From assembly GCA_021779375.1 (NCBI GenBank), contig JAJYAT010000003.1, forward strand, positions 1 through 64,000: 64,000 bases of DNA. Direction: 5' to 3'. The first letter of the stretch is position 1; the number at the start of each line of letters is the position of its first letter. The translations under genes were made by a program, and so were the position numbers. The notes beneath the pieces were generated by a model. That model was not told the DNA's origin. It did no database searches and worked only from the letters and a program-made list of their open reading frames with translations. Shown here one piece after another: positions 34,887 to 44,051 of the stretch. The stretch comes from a bacterium (lineage in GTDB: Bacteria > Patescibacteriota > Gracilibacteria > JAHISY01).

Positions 34887-36122
34887 ATGTTTAAAAAAAT
34901 CTCCCCCAAAACAAAAATTCTGTTGCTTGGAATTTTCATCCTTGCGGTAGCAGCTGGCATCACTGTCAGCTGCTTTACCGCGCGGAGTTCCGTCGACCAG
35001 CTCGCGGAGCTGAATTTCAAATACGGCTTGGTCGCGGCTCAGCCGCTCGACCATTTGGCTGATGCGCAGGAGGTGAGTCTATTTAAGCCGGCTTTTTTAC
35101 AAGCGGACTTAGTCGGCTCGGTGAAGCCGCAGCAGGATTTGATCGTGAGTCTGAAGGCGGACAATTCCGACGATCTTTTGCAGCACATCTTGCTGCTGAA
35201 ATTACGTACAGGAGAGGACATCAAACAAGTGGCTGAGGCGTACCAAAATTCTCCGATCGTGCAGACTGCCGAGCCAAATTTTGATTTGAAAATTGATCCG
35301 GCAGCGGAGCCGACTGCTGAGGTCTCGACCGAGCTCGAAGCGCCTGCGAGTGTTCCCGCTGAGACTGCTGTCCAGGAGCCGCAGCCCGTGCTCGTCGCCG
35401 TCGTCGACTCAGGTGTGGATATCACGCATCCTGATCTAGTCGGTCGCACTGAGCCAGGTTGGAATTTCCTCAATCAGAGCAGTGATGTCACTGACAGTGA
35501 TGGACACGGTACGCATACGGCTGGCATCATTCTGAGAAATTCCTTGGCTGCGAAAATCCTGCCGCTCAAAATCTCCGACGGAGCGACTGGCAAAATGAGT
35601 GAGCTGGTCGCGGCAATCAAATTCGCTGCCGACCACGATGTCCAAGTAATCAATCTCAGTCTGGGCTTGCCGCATGAATCCGCAATTTTGCACGAAGCGA
35701 TTGACTATGCGCGCGCCAAAAATGTCCTGATTGTCGCGGCGGCTGGTAATTACAATACCGGCGCGGAATTTTTCCCGGCAGCTTGGCCGGAAGTTTTCGG
35801 CGTGGCTGCACTCGGCAAAAACGGCAGCAAACTTTTTCTCAGTAATTTCGGTGAGTGGGTGGATTGCTCCGTCATGGCGCAGGACGTCTACGCGCCAGCA
35901 CCGGGCGGGAAGTACGCTTATCGCACTGGGACTTCCGAAGCCGCCCCGGTCGTCTCTGCCAAGATTGCCGACTTGCTAAGCACAGCTACCGGGCCGATGA
36001 GTTTTGTGGATGTGAATAATTTTTTACTCCAAAACTCCGAGCCGATTGTGAGCAGATATTCACTTGGTCGCAGAATCTTAGCGGTGGGTGAGCAAGCCCC
36101 CGTTGAGTCATTGAGTCGCTAA
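34887..36122 (+). CDS. Subtilisin-like serine protease (S8)
   Basis: VAVVDSGVDITHPDL, DGHGTHTAGII, GTSEAAPVVSA. Confidence 0.93.
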   Translation: MFKKISPKTKILLLGIFILAVAAGITVSCFTARSSVDQLAELNFKYGLVAAQPLDHLADAQEVSLFKPAFLQADLVGSVKPQQDLIVSLKADNSDDLLQHILLLKLRTGEDIKQVAEAYQNSPIVQTAEPNFDLKIDPAAEPTAEVSTELEAPASVPAETAVQEPQPVLVAVVDSGVDITHPDLVGRTEPGWNFLNQSSDVTDSDGHGTHTAGIILRNSLAAKILPLKISDGATGKMSELVAAIKFAADHDVQVINLSLGLPHESAILHEAIDYARAKNVLIVAAAGNYNTGAEFFPAAWPEVFGVAALGKNGSKLFLSNFGEWVDCSVMAQDVYAPAPGGKYAYRTGTSEAAPVVSAKIADLLSTATGPMSFVDVNNFLLQNSEPIVSRYSLGRRILAVGEQAPVESLSR

Positions 36123-36232
36123 GTCATGGGCTCGGGGGTCAATTGGTCAGTGGGTAGTTGGGTCATTGGTTGTCAATGAAAGACACATGCAGTCGAAACT
36201 GCGGAATAATTTTCGCGCAAGATTGCGATAGT
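36106..36232. repeat. Second copy of the intergenic repeat/hairpin element
   Basis: GGGTCATTGGTTGTCAATGAAAGACAC-ATGCAGTCGAAACTGCGG-AATAATTTTCGCGCAAGATTG. Confidence 0.65.
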
Positions 36233-36319
36233 ACTGTCGCTCTAGATATTTTTCGACGTGATTGAAAATTCTACGAAAAGTAATAGAATATCGACTTAAG
36301 GTAGTTTAGTCTTGTCATC

Positions 36320-37498
36320 ATGAAACGAGTCGAATATAAAATTCGCGCGCTAAGGTTTGTTTGTGATGGTGTGATTGATTTGGATTTGGTTCCGCGTGAC
36401 GCGGCGAAAGCCCTTGAATTTCGTCCGGGACAGTACGGTCAGATTTCTTTTTTGCGCGGTCACGTGCTCTCTCAAGAGAGACCATTTTCTTTCTCGAGTT
36501 CGCCCACGCAGCAGGCGAGCAAATTGGGTTTTGGTTTCAAAATTTTCGGGCGTTTCACGGACGAATTGTCTCGGCTGAAAGTTGGTGACAGTGTTTTCGT
36601 TCGTGGACCTTACGGATCTTTCACTTTCGATGAGCGCAAATATCCGGACGCGGTCTTCCTCGCCGGCGGGATTGGTATCACGCCCTTCATGAGTATTTTT
36701 TACTACGCCGCCGACAAACACCTTGCTAATAAATTGACCTTAATTTTCAGCAACAAGACGCTTGAGCAAACTCCGTTTCTCGCAGAGCTTGAAAATTTGC
36801 AAACGCTTAATCCGAATTTCAAAGCGGTTCTCGCACTTACGAAAACGCTTGAACCGCCCGCACCTTTCGTCACCGGTCAGATTGATCAAGCTTTGATTCA
36901 GCAATCTATCGGCGGTGATTTTCGCGTCAAGACTTTTTTCATTTGCGGTCCGCAACCTTTCAGCGAGGCGATGATTCGCATTTTGAAAAGCTCCGGTGCG
37001 AAAACCAAAAACATTAAAATCGAAGGTTTTTCACTGGCGCCTTCCTCTTTCTTCGAGGCGGGGACATGGGCTTTTCCCGGTGTCGTCGGTGCTTCGGCGC
37101 TGGCGATGTTCGTCACGCTTTACTCGGTCTACCAATTTGAAGTGGCAAAAACAGCACTCAAGAATGCCAACACTCAGGTGGATTTCTCCGCCAAAATGAC
37201 GCAGCTGCAAGTGCTTAATCAAAAGATTACGGATTTTGAGAATAATTTATTAGTCGTGCAAAAAGCGAATACGGTCACCGAGCAAACTGTCGTGCCGCAG
37301 GTGATTGAAAAAACCGTTCAAGTTCCAGGTACGCAGCCAAGTACGCCGACCAGCACTTCGCCAAAAACGACGACTACGACTAAGCCAACGATGACAAGCA
37401 CCACGACCACAACTCCGAAACCAACCACTACGCCAGTCGTCACGCCAACTCCAACACCAGTCGTCACACCAACTCCGCCGAGCACCAAAGTCTCTTAA
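36320..37498 (+). CDS. FNR-type flavin/NAD(P)H reductase with C-terminal TM, coiled coil and Thr/Pro-rich tail
   Basis: FRPGQYGQISF, RPFSFSSSP, VFLAGGIGITPFMSI, FFICGPQPFSEAM, then WAFPGVVGASALAMFVTLYSVYQF. Confidence 0.88.
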   Translation: MKRVEYKIRALRFVCDGVIDLDLVPRDAAKALEFRPGQYGQISFLRGHVLSQERPFSFSSSPTQQASKLGFGFKIFGRFTDELSRLKVGDSVFVRGPYGSFTFDERKYPDAVFLAGGIGITPFMSIFYYAADKHLANKLTLIFSNKTLEQTPFLAELENLQTLNPNFKAVLALTKTLEPPAPFVTGQIDQALIQQSIGGDFRVKTFFICGPQPFSEAMIRILKSSGAKTKNIKIEGFSLAPSSFFEAGTWAFPGVVGASALAMFVTLYSVYQFEVAKTALKNANTQVDFSAKMTQLQVLNQKITDFENNLLVVQKANTVTEQTVVPQVIEKTVQVPGTQPSTPTSTSPKTTTTTKPTMTSTTTTTPKPTTTPVVTPTPTPVVTPTPPSTKVS

Positions 37499-37507
37499 TT
37501 CATCAAT

Positions 37508-37897
37508 ATGCGCAAAAATTTCCTGAGCTACCTGCTGATTCCAATCGCCGCATTTTTTTTGGTTTTGGCGCCCGTGCTGGTTCACGCGGAAGATGACGAA
37601 GATTCGCGCGACACGAAATCTGAAGACAGCTATGACGACGACCATTACCAAGTTCCCGAGCCAGTCGTGACGCCAGTAGAGATTCCAGTCGAGCAGTCGG
37701 TGACTCAGCCTATCGAGCAGGCTCAGGTGGAGGAAGTCCCCGTGACCCCCGCTCCGATTCTTGAAGTCCCGACGACAGTCGAGCAAGTTCAAATCGTCAA
37801 TAAGCTCGTCACGAAAACAGTCGTGCCGCCGATCATCGTCCGAGACGATAACCAAAATGGTATCGTCGATAGTATCGAGCGGCTTTATACCAAGTAG
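37508..37897 (+). CDS. Small secreted acidic/Pro-Val-rich protein ending in a Ca-loop-like motif
   Basis: Signal peptide; ...IIVRDDNQNGIVDSIERLYTK. Confidence 0.65.
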   Translation: MRKNFLSYLLIPIAAFFLVLAPVLVHAEDDEDSRDTKSEDSYDDDHYQVPEPVVTPVEIPVEQSVTQPIEQAQVEEVPVTPAPILEVPTTVEQVQIVNKLVTKTVVPPIIVRDDNQNGIVDSIERLYTK

Positions 37898-37898
37898 C

Positions 37899-38831
37899 AT
37901 GTTTACGAGTCACCAATCCAAGGTATTCGACACGGACGTAACTATCGGGATTTTGGATGCCCGGAGTAGTGGTCAAAAAATTTTTCGACAGATTGAGAAT
38001 GATGCAAAAAGATTCGAGCAAAAATTTAGTAGATTTGTTCCGACCAGCGAACTCAATCAAATCAACCAAAAGAAAAATTTACGGATGAAAGTCGGCCCGG
38101 AGACGCTGGCGCTTCTCCGCAGTGCCAAAAAATTCTTCCGCCAAACGGAGGGCTTGTTTGACCCGACAATCGTAGTCGCGCTCACTGAGCTTGGTTACAA
38201 TAAAACTTTTCGCGAACTCCAAAACCAGCCAGCTTCTCGTGCTCGAATCAAAGCTAATTTCAAAAAAAGAATCCCGTTCACCGCGCTCAAAATTAATGCG
38301 ACTGATTGCACTGTCACGGCGCCACTCGGTTTAGAACTTGATCTCGGCGGAATCGCCAAAGGTTATTGGGTTGATCAAGCTGCTCAATTCTTAAATCAAG
38401 TTTCCCGGAATTTCTGGATTTCAGCCGGTGGGGATATGTATCTCCGAGGACATGGAGAGGGCGGTGTTAATTTCGAAGTCGGCATTGAGAATCCTCTAAA
38501 GCCCGGAGTCAATATCCTCAAATTAAATTTACCAACGCGGGGACTAGGTATCGCGACTTCGGGAATCGTCAAAAGGCGTGGCGTCAGTGGAGAAATTTTT
38601 TGGCATCACATCATCGATCCGCGCAGCGGTCTGTCTGTCGAGAATTCCATCCTGACTGTGACGGTCATAGCCTCATCTACCGTAGCGGCAGACATCATGG
38701 CGAAGACAATTCTGATTCTCGGTATTCGTAGAGGGCTTGCGAAGATTAACAGCATGAGAAACTGTGCATGCGTAATTATTGATCGGAAATTGCGGATGCA
38801 TATTTCCAAAGGTCTAAAAAAATTCTTATGA
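37899..38831 (+). CDS. apbE: FAD:protein FMN transferase (ApbE family)
   Basis: FDTDVTIGIL, FSRFVPTSELNQIN, LDLGGIAKGYWVDQA, ISAGGDMYLRG, HHIIDPRSG. Confidence 0.92.
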   Translation: MFTSHQSKVFDTDVTIGILDARSSGQKIFRQIENDAKRFEQKFSRFVPTSELNQINQKKNLRMKVGPETLALLRSAKKFFRQTEGLFDPTIVVALTELGYNKTFRELQNQPASRARIKANFKKRIPFTALKINATDCTVTAPLGLELDLGGIAKGYWVDQAAQFLNQVSRNFWISAGGDMYLRGHGEGGVNFEVGIENPLKPGVNILKLNLPTRGLGIATSGIVKRRGVSGEIFWHHIIDPRSGLSVENSILTVTVIASSTVAADIMAKTILILGIRRGLAKINSMRNCACVIIDRKLRMHISKGLKKFL

Positions 38832-39685
38832 AATTCTCCCAACTTATTACCATCGGTTTGCTTTGCTTGCTGGTCGTCGCACCGACGCGTGCGGCTGATC
38901 TCTACCGTGATGGTGCGCCGAGAGATAGCGATATGGACGGACTGACGGATCAGGGCGAAACTCAGATCTTTCTCACTGACCCCAATAATCGCGATTCGGA
39001 TCGGGATAGTTTTCTCGACGGGACTGAAGTCTTGGTCAGTACGAATCCTCGTGACGCCAAAGATCCTCAGATTACCGCGCCGACTGTTTTGACAAGCAGC
39101 ACGCCCTGGCCGTGGTATTTCGCGCGGGCGTCCGGGATTATCGGTTACCTCTTACTTTTTCTTCTGACCCTGAGCGGCGTCGGTATCACGACGGGCTATC
39201 TTTTTAATTTATTCGGACCGATTATCGGCTGGCGTATTCATCGCACTATCGGGATTACGCTGATTGTTTCCATCGTGATTCACTTGCTTGCGCTCTACTT
39301 GGATAAATTCATCAATTTTTCGTTCGCTGATTTACTGATTCCATTTCACTCTGGCTACAAAACCATTTATCTCAGTCTGGGCATAATCGGTCTCTACTTA
39401 TTTATAGTGATTACGCTAACCTCACTTATTTTGATTGTGTCCAAGTATAAATTTTGGCGTCTGCTGCATTACCTGACTTTTCCGACTTTCGTCGCTCTCT
39501 TCATCCACGGAGTTTTCATCGGGACGGACAGCAGCACGCTCGTGATGCAAATCGTTTACTGGAGTACTGGCATTAGCGTAGCGCTCGCTTTCATTTACCG
39601 TTTGCTGAAGATTCCGGCTTTGCGGTCGCGTCCTCTTCCCAAGATTGTCGATCAAATTTCTGACACGACGATTTCCCAAAATTAG
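38828..39685 (+). CDS. Ferric reductase-like transmembrane protein with N-terminal Ca-binding segment
   Basis: HRTIGITLIVSIVIH and HYLTFPTFVALFIHG paired His helices; DSDMDGLTDQGE...DSDRDSFLDGTE. Confidence 0.82.
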   Translation: MKFSQLITIGLLCLLVVAPTRAADLYRDGAPRDSDMDGLTDQGETQIFLTDPNNRDSDRDSFLDGTEVLVSTNPRDAKDPQITAPTVLTSSTPWPWYFARASGIIGYLLLFLLTLSGVGITTGYLFNLFGPIIGWRIHRTIGITLIVSIVIHLLALYLDKFINFSFADLLIPFHSGYKTIYLSLGIIGLYLFIVITLTSLILIVSKYKFWRLLHYLTFPTFVALFIHGVFIGTDSSTLVMQIVYWSTGISVALAFIYRLLKIPALRSRPLPKIVDQISDTTISQN

Positions 39686-39753
39686 CAAAACTGAAAAATT
39701 GAAAATTCTCCCGCTTCCTTTAAACTCAGGACAGTAGTGTTTGATTCGTTCCA

Positions 39754-39963
39754 ATGACCCCGAAGCAAGTTGTCGCCACCGTCATCATCCTGAATCTGAT
39801 TTTTCTGGGATTTTTTTATGTGGTCACCCAGACTACATTTTTGGATTACTGGCACGACCTCAAAAGCACACCGGATCTCTGCACGCAGCAAGCCGCTGAC
39901 GGCGGGACAGTGTTTAGTTTTTGCGACACGCCGAAACCGGAACCGGTATCGCTAAGCAAATAA
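39754..39963 (+). CDS. 69-aa membrane-anchored small protein with two Cys
   Basis: N-terminal TM; end overlaps the convergent ddl. Confidence 0.5.
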   Translation: MTPKQVVATVIILNLIFLGFFYVVTQTTFLDYWHDLKSTPDLCTQQAADGGTVFSFCDTPKPEPVSLSK

Positions 39964-40852
39964 GCCGTTCGATGAGCTCGGCGAATTCGATGCCCGCCGC
40001 CGCCGCTTCTTTTGGGAAAAGCGAATTCGGCGTGAAGCCGGGGAGCGTGTTCGTCTCGAGGATGTAAATCTGCGCGCCGACAATTATAAAATCCGAACGC
40101 GAGAGGTGGCGCAATTTCAAAAGTTGGTGTGCTTTTTTCGCGAGCAGTTGCGCTCTCTTTTCGAGGGTTCGCGAGATGCGGGCGGGTACGATTTCCTCGG
40201 AGAATTTGGAATCGTATTTCGCCTTGAAATCGAAGAAGCTATTTTTCGAACAAATCTCAATCGGAGGCAGTGCGGTCAATTTGCCGTTTGGATTTTCCAG
40301 TACGCCGACCGAAATCTCAGTTCCATCCAAAAATTCCTCGACGAGTGCCGCGCCGAATGTCCAAGCTTTTTTGAGTGCTGCCGCGAATTGTCTATCTTCG
40401 CGCACGAGTGATGCGCCGAAGCTGCTGCCTTCACGCGCGGGTTTCACGAAAACCGGAAATTTTAATTTCAAGCGCACCTGCGAATTGGGTGCGAAGACTT
40501 GCTGGCGGGCTATGGGTAATTTTCCGGCGCGGTAAATTTTCTTGGCGCGGACTTTGTCGAAAGAATTTTGCATGCCGCGTACGCCTGATCCGACGAAAGG
40601 TATTTTTAATTTTGTGAGCAATTTCTGAATCTCGCCGTCTTCGCCGCCGCGTCCGTGCAGCGCCGGAAAGACGACGTCGATTTCATTTCGCGCCGCGATA
40701 AATTTCGGCAGTTGATTTTTCGGGTCGAAAGTAAGAACCCGGAAACCCTTTTTCTGCAGAGCTTGCGCGACGGCGGCACCCGAGATGCGTGACACGCCGC
40801 GCTCGGCCGAAGTACCGCCAGCGAGCACCGCGACTGTCAGATTTTTTTTCAT
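39914..40852 (-). CDS. ddl: D-alanine--D-alanine ligase
   Basis: VAVLAGGTSAERGVSRISG, FPALHGRGGEDG, VKPAREGSSFGASLV, ETNTLPGFTPNSLFPK. Confidence 0.95.
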   Translation of the reverse strand: MKKNLTVAVLAGGTSAERGVSRISGAAVAQALQKKGFRVLTFDPKNQLPKFIAARNEIDVVFPALHGRGGEDGEIQKLLTKLKIPFVGSGVRGMQNSFDKVRAKKIYRAGKLPIARQQVFAPNSQVRLKLKFPVFVKPAREGSSFGASLVREDRQFAAALKKAWTFGAALVEEFLDGTEISVGVLENPNGKLTALPPIEICSKNSFFDFKAKYDSKFSEEIVPARISRTLEKRAQLLAKKAHQLLKLRHLSRSDFIIVGAQIYILETNTLPGFTPNSLFPKEAAAAGIEFAELIERLICLAIPVPVSACRKN

Positions 40853-40857
40853 GCAAA

Positions 40858-42015
40858 TTATTTTAGCTCAATCCCGCGCAAAAGCTCGATCAAGATCTCG
40901 GCGAATTCGGTGACTTCGGTGCTGCGGACTTTTTCATTCGCGTGGTGGCATTCCTCTAGCTTGCCAGGGCCGAAGGCGACGGTCGGAATTTCGCGCGCAC
41001 GCAAAATTCCGCCAAAGGTGAAGCCCGCCATGCCGATGGCTTGCGGTTTGCGCCGCGTAATTTTTTGCACTGCTGCCGCGGTTGATTTCATGATTTCGCA
41101 ATTTTCCGTAGTCGCCGAGCTTGGCAAGTCGGAGAGAATCTCAAAACGAAATTTCGGCACGCGCCAGCGGCGCGCTTCCTTCGTCGCGAGAGTTTTGATT
41201 TTGGCGAGCACTTTCTTTTTCGAATCGCTCGGTGGCAGGCGAATGTCGAGCGTCGCGCTGGCTTCGCCGGGAATCACATTCGTCGCGGCTCCGGCGTGGA
41301 AGCTCGTCACAGCGATGGTCGTCGGCGTGAGCAGTTTGGTTCGGCGTGCGAATTTGAGCCGCCGCACTTGGCGCAAGAAATCTTTCAAAATAAAAATCGC
41401 GTTCTTCGATTTCTCGGGCAGCGAACCGTGACCCTGCTCGCCGAAGGCGGTCACCTTGATTTGCAGCACGCCCTTCTCCGCGATTTCGATGGCGCGATTT
41501 TGACCGCAAGAATCAGGCACGATTGCGGCGGCGAGCTTCGGGAAAACTTTTTGCGCGAGCAGAAAATCCATCCCAAATTTATTGCCGCGCTCTTCGTCAG
41601 CGACTGCCGCGAAGATGATTTTGTTTTTCAACTCGCTCTCAAATTTTTGCAGAATTTTGGTCGCGACTAGCATACCAGCGAGCGGCGATTTATTATCCAC
41701 GACACCGCGCCCCAGGAGCACTCCCTTTTTTTGTGACATTTCAAATGGATTGCTCTTCCAATTTTCTCCGGCGGGGACGGTGTCGGTGTGAGCCGCGACG
41801 AGGATCGCTGGTCCGCGACCGAGACTCCAGATCAAATTCGGTCGAGTTTTCGTCAGCGCGAATTTTTCGGCAGCTACTCCGATTGTGCCTAAAAATTTTT
41901 CGCAGAAATTCACGACTTTCGTTTCAGTACGCGAAGAATCAATGGCGACTAATTTCCCGAGAGTGGTAATTAGTAATTTTTGTTCGTTGGCGGAAAGTCG
42001 GTGGACTGGGTGCAC
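40858..42015 (-). CDS. M20 family metallopeptidase/deacylase
   Basis: ILVAAHTDTVPAG, GRGVVDNKSPLAGML, DEERGNKFG; GTG start. Confidence 0.92.
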   Translation of the reverse strand: MHPVHRLSANEQKLLITTLGKLVAIDSSRTETKVVNFCEKFLGTIGVAAEKFALTKTRPNLIWSLGRGPAILVAAHTDTVPAGENWKSNPFEMSQKKGVLLGRGVVDNKSPLAGMLVATKILQKFESELKNKIIFAAVADEERGNKFGMDFLLAQKVFPKLAAAIVPDSCGQNRAIEIAEKGVLQIKVTAFGEQGHGSLPEKSKNAIFILKDFLRQVRRLKFARRTKLLTPTTIAVTSFHAGAATNVIPGEASATLDIRLPPSDSKKKVLAKIKTLATKEARRWRVPKFRFEILSDLPSSATTENCEIMKSTAAAVQKITRRKPQAIGMAGFTFGGILRAREIPTVAFGPGKLEECHHANEKVRSTEVTEFAEILIELLRGIELK

Positions 42016-42040
42016 GCGCTCATTTTAGAGGAATTCAAAA

Positions 42041-42132
42041 CCATGGAACATGGAGCATAGAACATGGAGCTTGAGACAAGCTATTTTTGTTGTGTGTTCC
42101 ATGTTGTGTGTTCCATGCTATGTGCTGTGTGG
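42041..42132. repeat. Inverted copies of the ACATGGAACATGGA dispersed repeat
   Basis: ccatggaacatggagcatagaacatgg facing ttccatgttgtgtgttccatgctatgtg. Confidence 0.75.
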
Positions 42133-42191
42133 CTCTCGATTGAAAAAATCACCCGAAATTGCTTAAATGGTTGCAACCTAAATCCACAAAA

Positions 42192-44051
42192 ATGCAGCTC
42201 CGTAAAATTTTCCTTGCGATTGTTTTCCTCGTCTTGGCTAGCGCGCCGGTTTTTGCTCAGACTGTCGTCGACATCGATATTTACGCCGACACGACTTGGA
42301 CGAAAGCGATGAGTCCGATTTTGATCCAGTCGAACGAACGCGGTGACACCATTCGCCGTTTGATTAATGGTGCGACGCTCACGATTGAGCCGGGCGTAGT
42401 CGTCCAAGTTGAGAAGGGTATGAGCTTCCAAATCATGAGCTCGTGTTTGCGTGGTTTTAATTCAGACACTTGCTACCGTGACGGGGAAGGCAAAATCAAA
42501 ATGCCGAAGCTAGTCGCACATGGGACTGCGACCGAGCCGATTATTTTCACCTCGAAAGAACCGAATCCGCAGGCGGGTGATTGGGGTGCGCTGATTGCTG
42601 ATGCGCCGAATTCTGAGCTGGAGTGGGTCGAAGTGCGTTACGCCGGTGCGAAAGGCAAACGTGCGGCGGTCGAAATCAACAATTCACTTTTCCAAAATAA
42701 TTTAATTACGAACTCCGGTCTCGCACAATACGCGGTTTACGCCAGCAGTCAGACGATTGAAGGCAGTGTGATTCGTGATGGCGCAGCTGCTGGTATTTTT
42801 TGCGACCACAGCTGCCAGCTGCTCAGCAATGTCATCGAAGGCAATGCCGGAGATGCGGTCGCGGTCGACCTCAAAGTGCCGACCAAAATCAGCGGCAATC
42901 TAATTTTCAAAAATGGCGGCTATGCGATTCGAAGTGACAGTATTTATTCCCAGCCGGTGACGATTGAAAATAATTTTTTTCGGGAGAACTCCGGCGGCGT
43001 CTATTTCCAGCGTTCGTGCGACGGACTCAAGATTAACTCAAACAATTTCTTGAAGAATACAAATTTTGCGATTAAATCTGACATCAATAATTACGTTGGG
43101 CAGATTTATCCGGCGACAGGTAACTGGTTCGGCATCGACACCGGATCGCAAAAGACTGCCGGACAATTTTTCGTCTCGAGTGATTACGACGCATCCAAAT
43201 TTTCTGCTACGGATCTCGCTTTCGCGATTGACGGCTCATCCGAGGCGGCGCGAATTTATCGTGACTATCTTTCTGAAAACAATCTGACCGACAACTTTTT
43301 CACGGCGAAGGTTTCGCGGACAGCGACTAGCGGCAAAGAAAATTTACCTGGTGCGCTTTTGCAATATTCCCTCACGCTCGAAAACAAAACGACGAGCGCG
43401 CGGGATGCGCAGATTGCGATTTCCGTCCCGTCCGATCAAGGTCTGTTGCTCTGCAGCGCACAGCCCGCGAGTGCTGATTTTGGTTATACGCTCGCGACAG
43501 CCTGCTCGACGACACTGGCGAGTTCGCTTACTTTCAAAAATAATCAGCTCGTGTGGTCGCCGACCGGCATTCCGGCGCTCGGCGAGAAGACTTTGTTTTT
43601 TGTGATGATGACGAATCCGACGACGACGAATCCCGCCCTGCCGCGAATCGATTTATCCGGCAAACCATTTCCCTACACGCTTGGTACGAAAGTTACCTTG
43701 AGTGTGTCTGGTGGCAATGCTGCCGCGCCCACGAGCTCACCAGTCACCACTCCGGTAGCGGTGCAAAAAGCGGCGACGCCAACCGTACAAAATTCTGCGC
43801 CTGCGCCGGTCGCCGGTGCGATTGCGACCGGTACAGTCACGCGCCAAATGCTGAATGGCGTTTTGACTTACTTACTTAAAACTTCCGATGGTAAATATTA
43901 CGTTCTTTTCAATAAGGACAAATGGCGTGACATCGACAACTTCACGAAGTCAGCCGACAAAGCGAAAAAGATCGCAGTCTTCGGAGAATTCACTTACAAA
44001 AACGGTCGACCAAGTGCAATCAAGTTCTCGCGCTTCGAGATTCTCAATTAG
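42192..44051 (+). CDS. Secreted right-handed beta-helix (NosD/pectate-lyase-like) protein
   Basis: Signal peptide MQLRKIFLAIVFLVLASAPVFAQ; LTIEPGVVVQVEKG; repeated N-x-I/F solenoid pattern. Confidence 0.8.
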   Translation: MQLRKIFLAIVFLVLASAPVFAQTVVDIDIYADTTWTKAMSPILIQSNERGDTIRRLINGATLTIEPGVVVQVEKGMSFQIMSSCLRGFNSDTCYRDGEGKIKMPKLVAHGTATEPIIFTSKEPNPQAGDWGALIADAPNSELEWVEVRYAGAKGKRAAVEINNSLFQNNLITNSGLAQYAVYASSQTIEGSVIRDGAAAGIFCDHSCQLLSNVIEGNAGDAVAVDLKVPTKISGNLIFKNGGYAIRSDSIYSQPVTIENNFFRENSGGVYFQRSCDGLKINSNNFLKNTNFAIKSDINNYVGQIYPATGNWFGIDTGSQKTAGQFFVSSDYDASKFSATDLAFAIDGSSEAARIYRDYLSENNLTDNFFTAKVSRTATSGKENLPGALLQYSLTLENKTTSARDAQIAISVPSDQGLLLCSAQPASADFGYTLATACSTTLASSLTFKNNQLVWSPTGIPALGEKTLFFVMMTNPTTTNPALPRIDLSGKPFPYTLGTKVTLSVSGGNAAAPTSSPVTTPVAVQKAATPTVQNSAPAPVAGAIATGTVTRQMLNGVLTYLLKTSDGKYYVLFNKDKWRDIDNFTKSADKAKKIAVFGEFTYKNGRPSAIKFSRFEILN

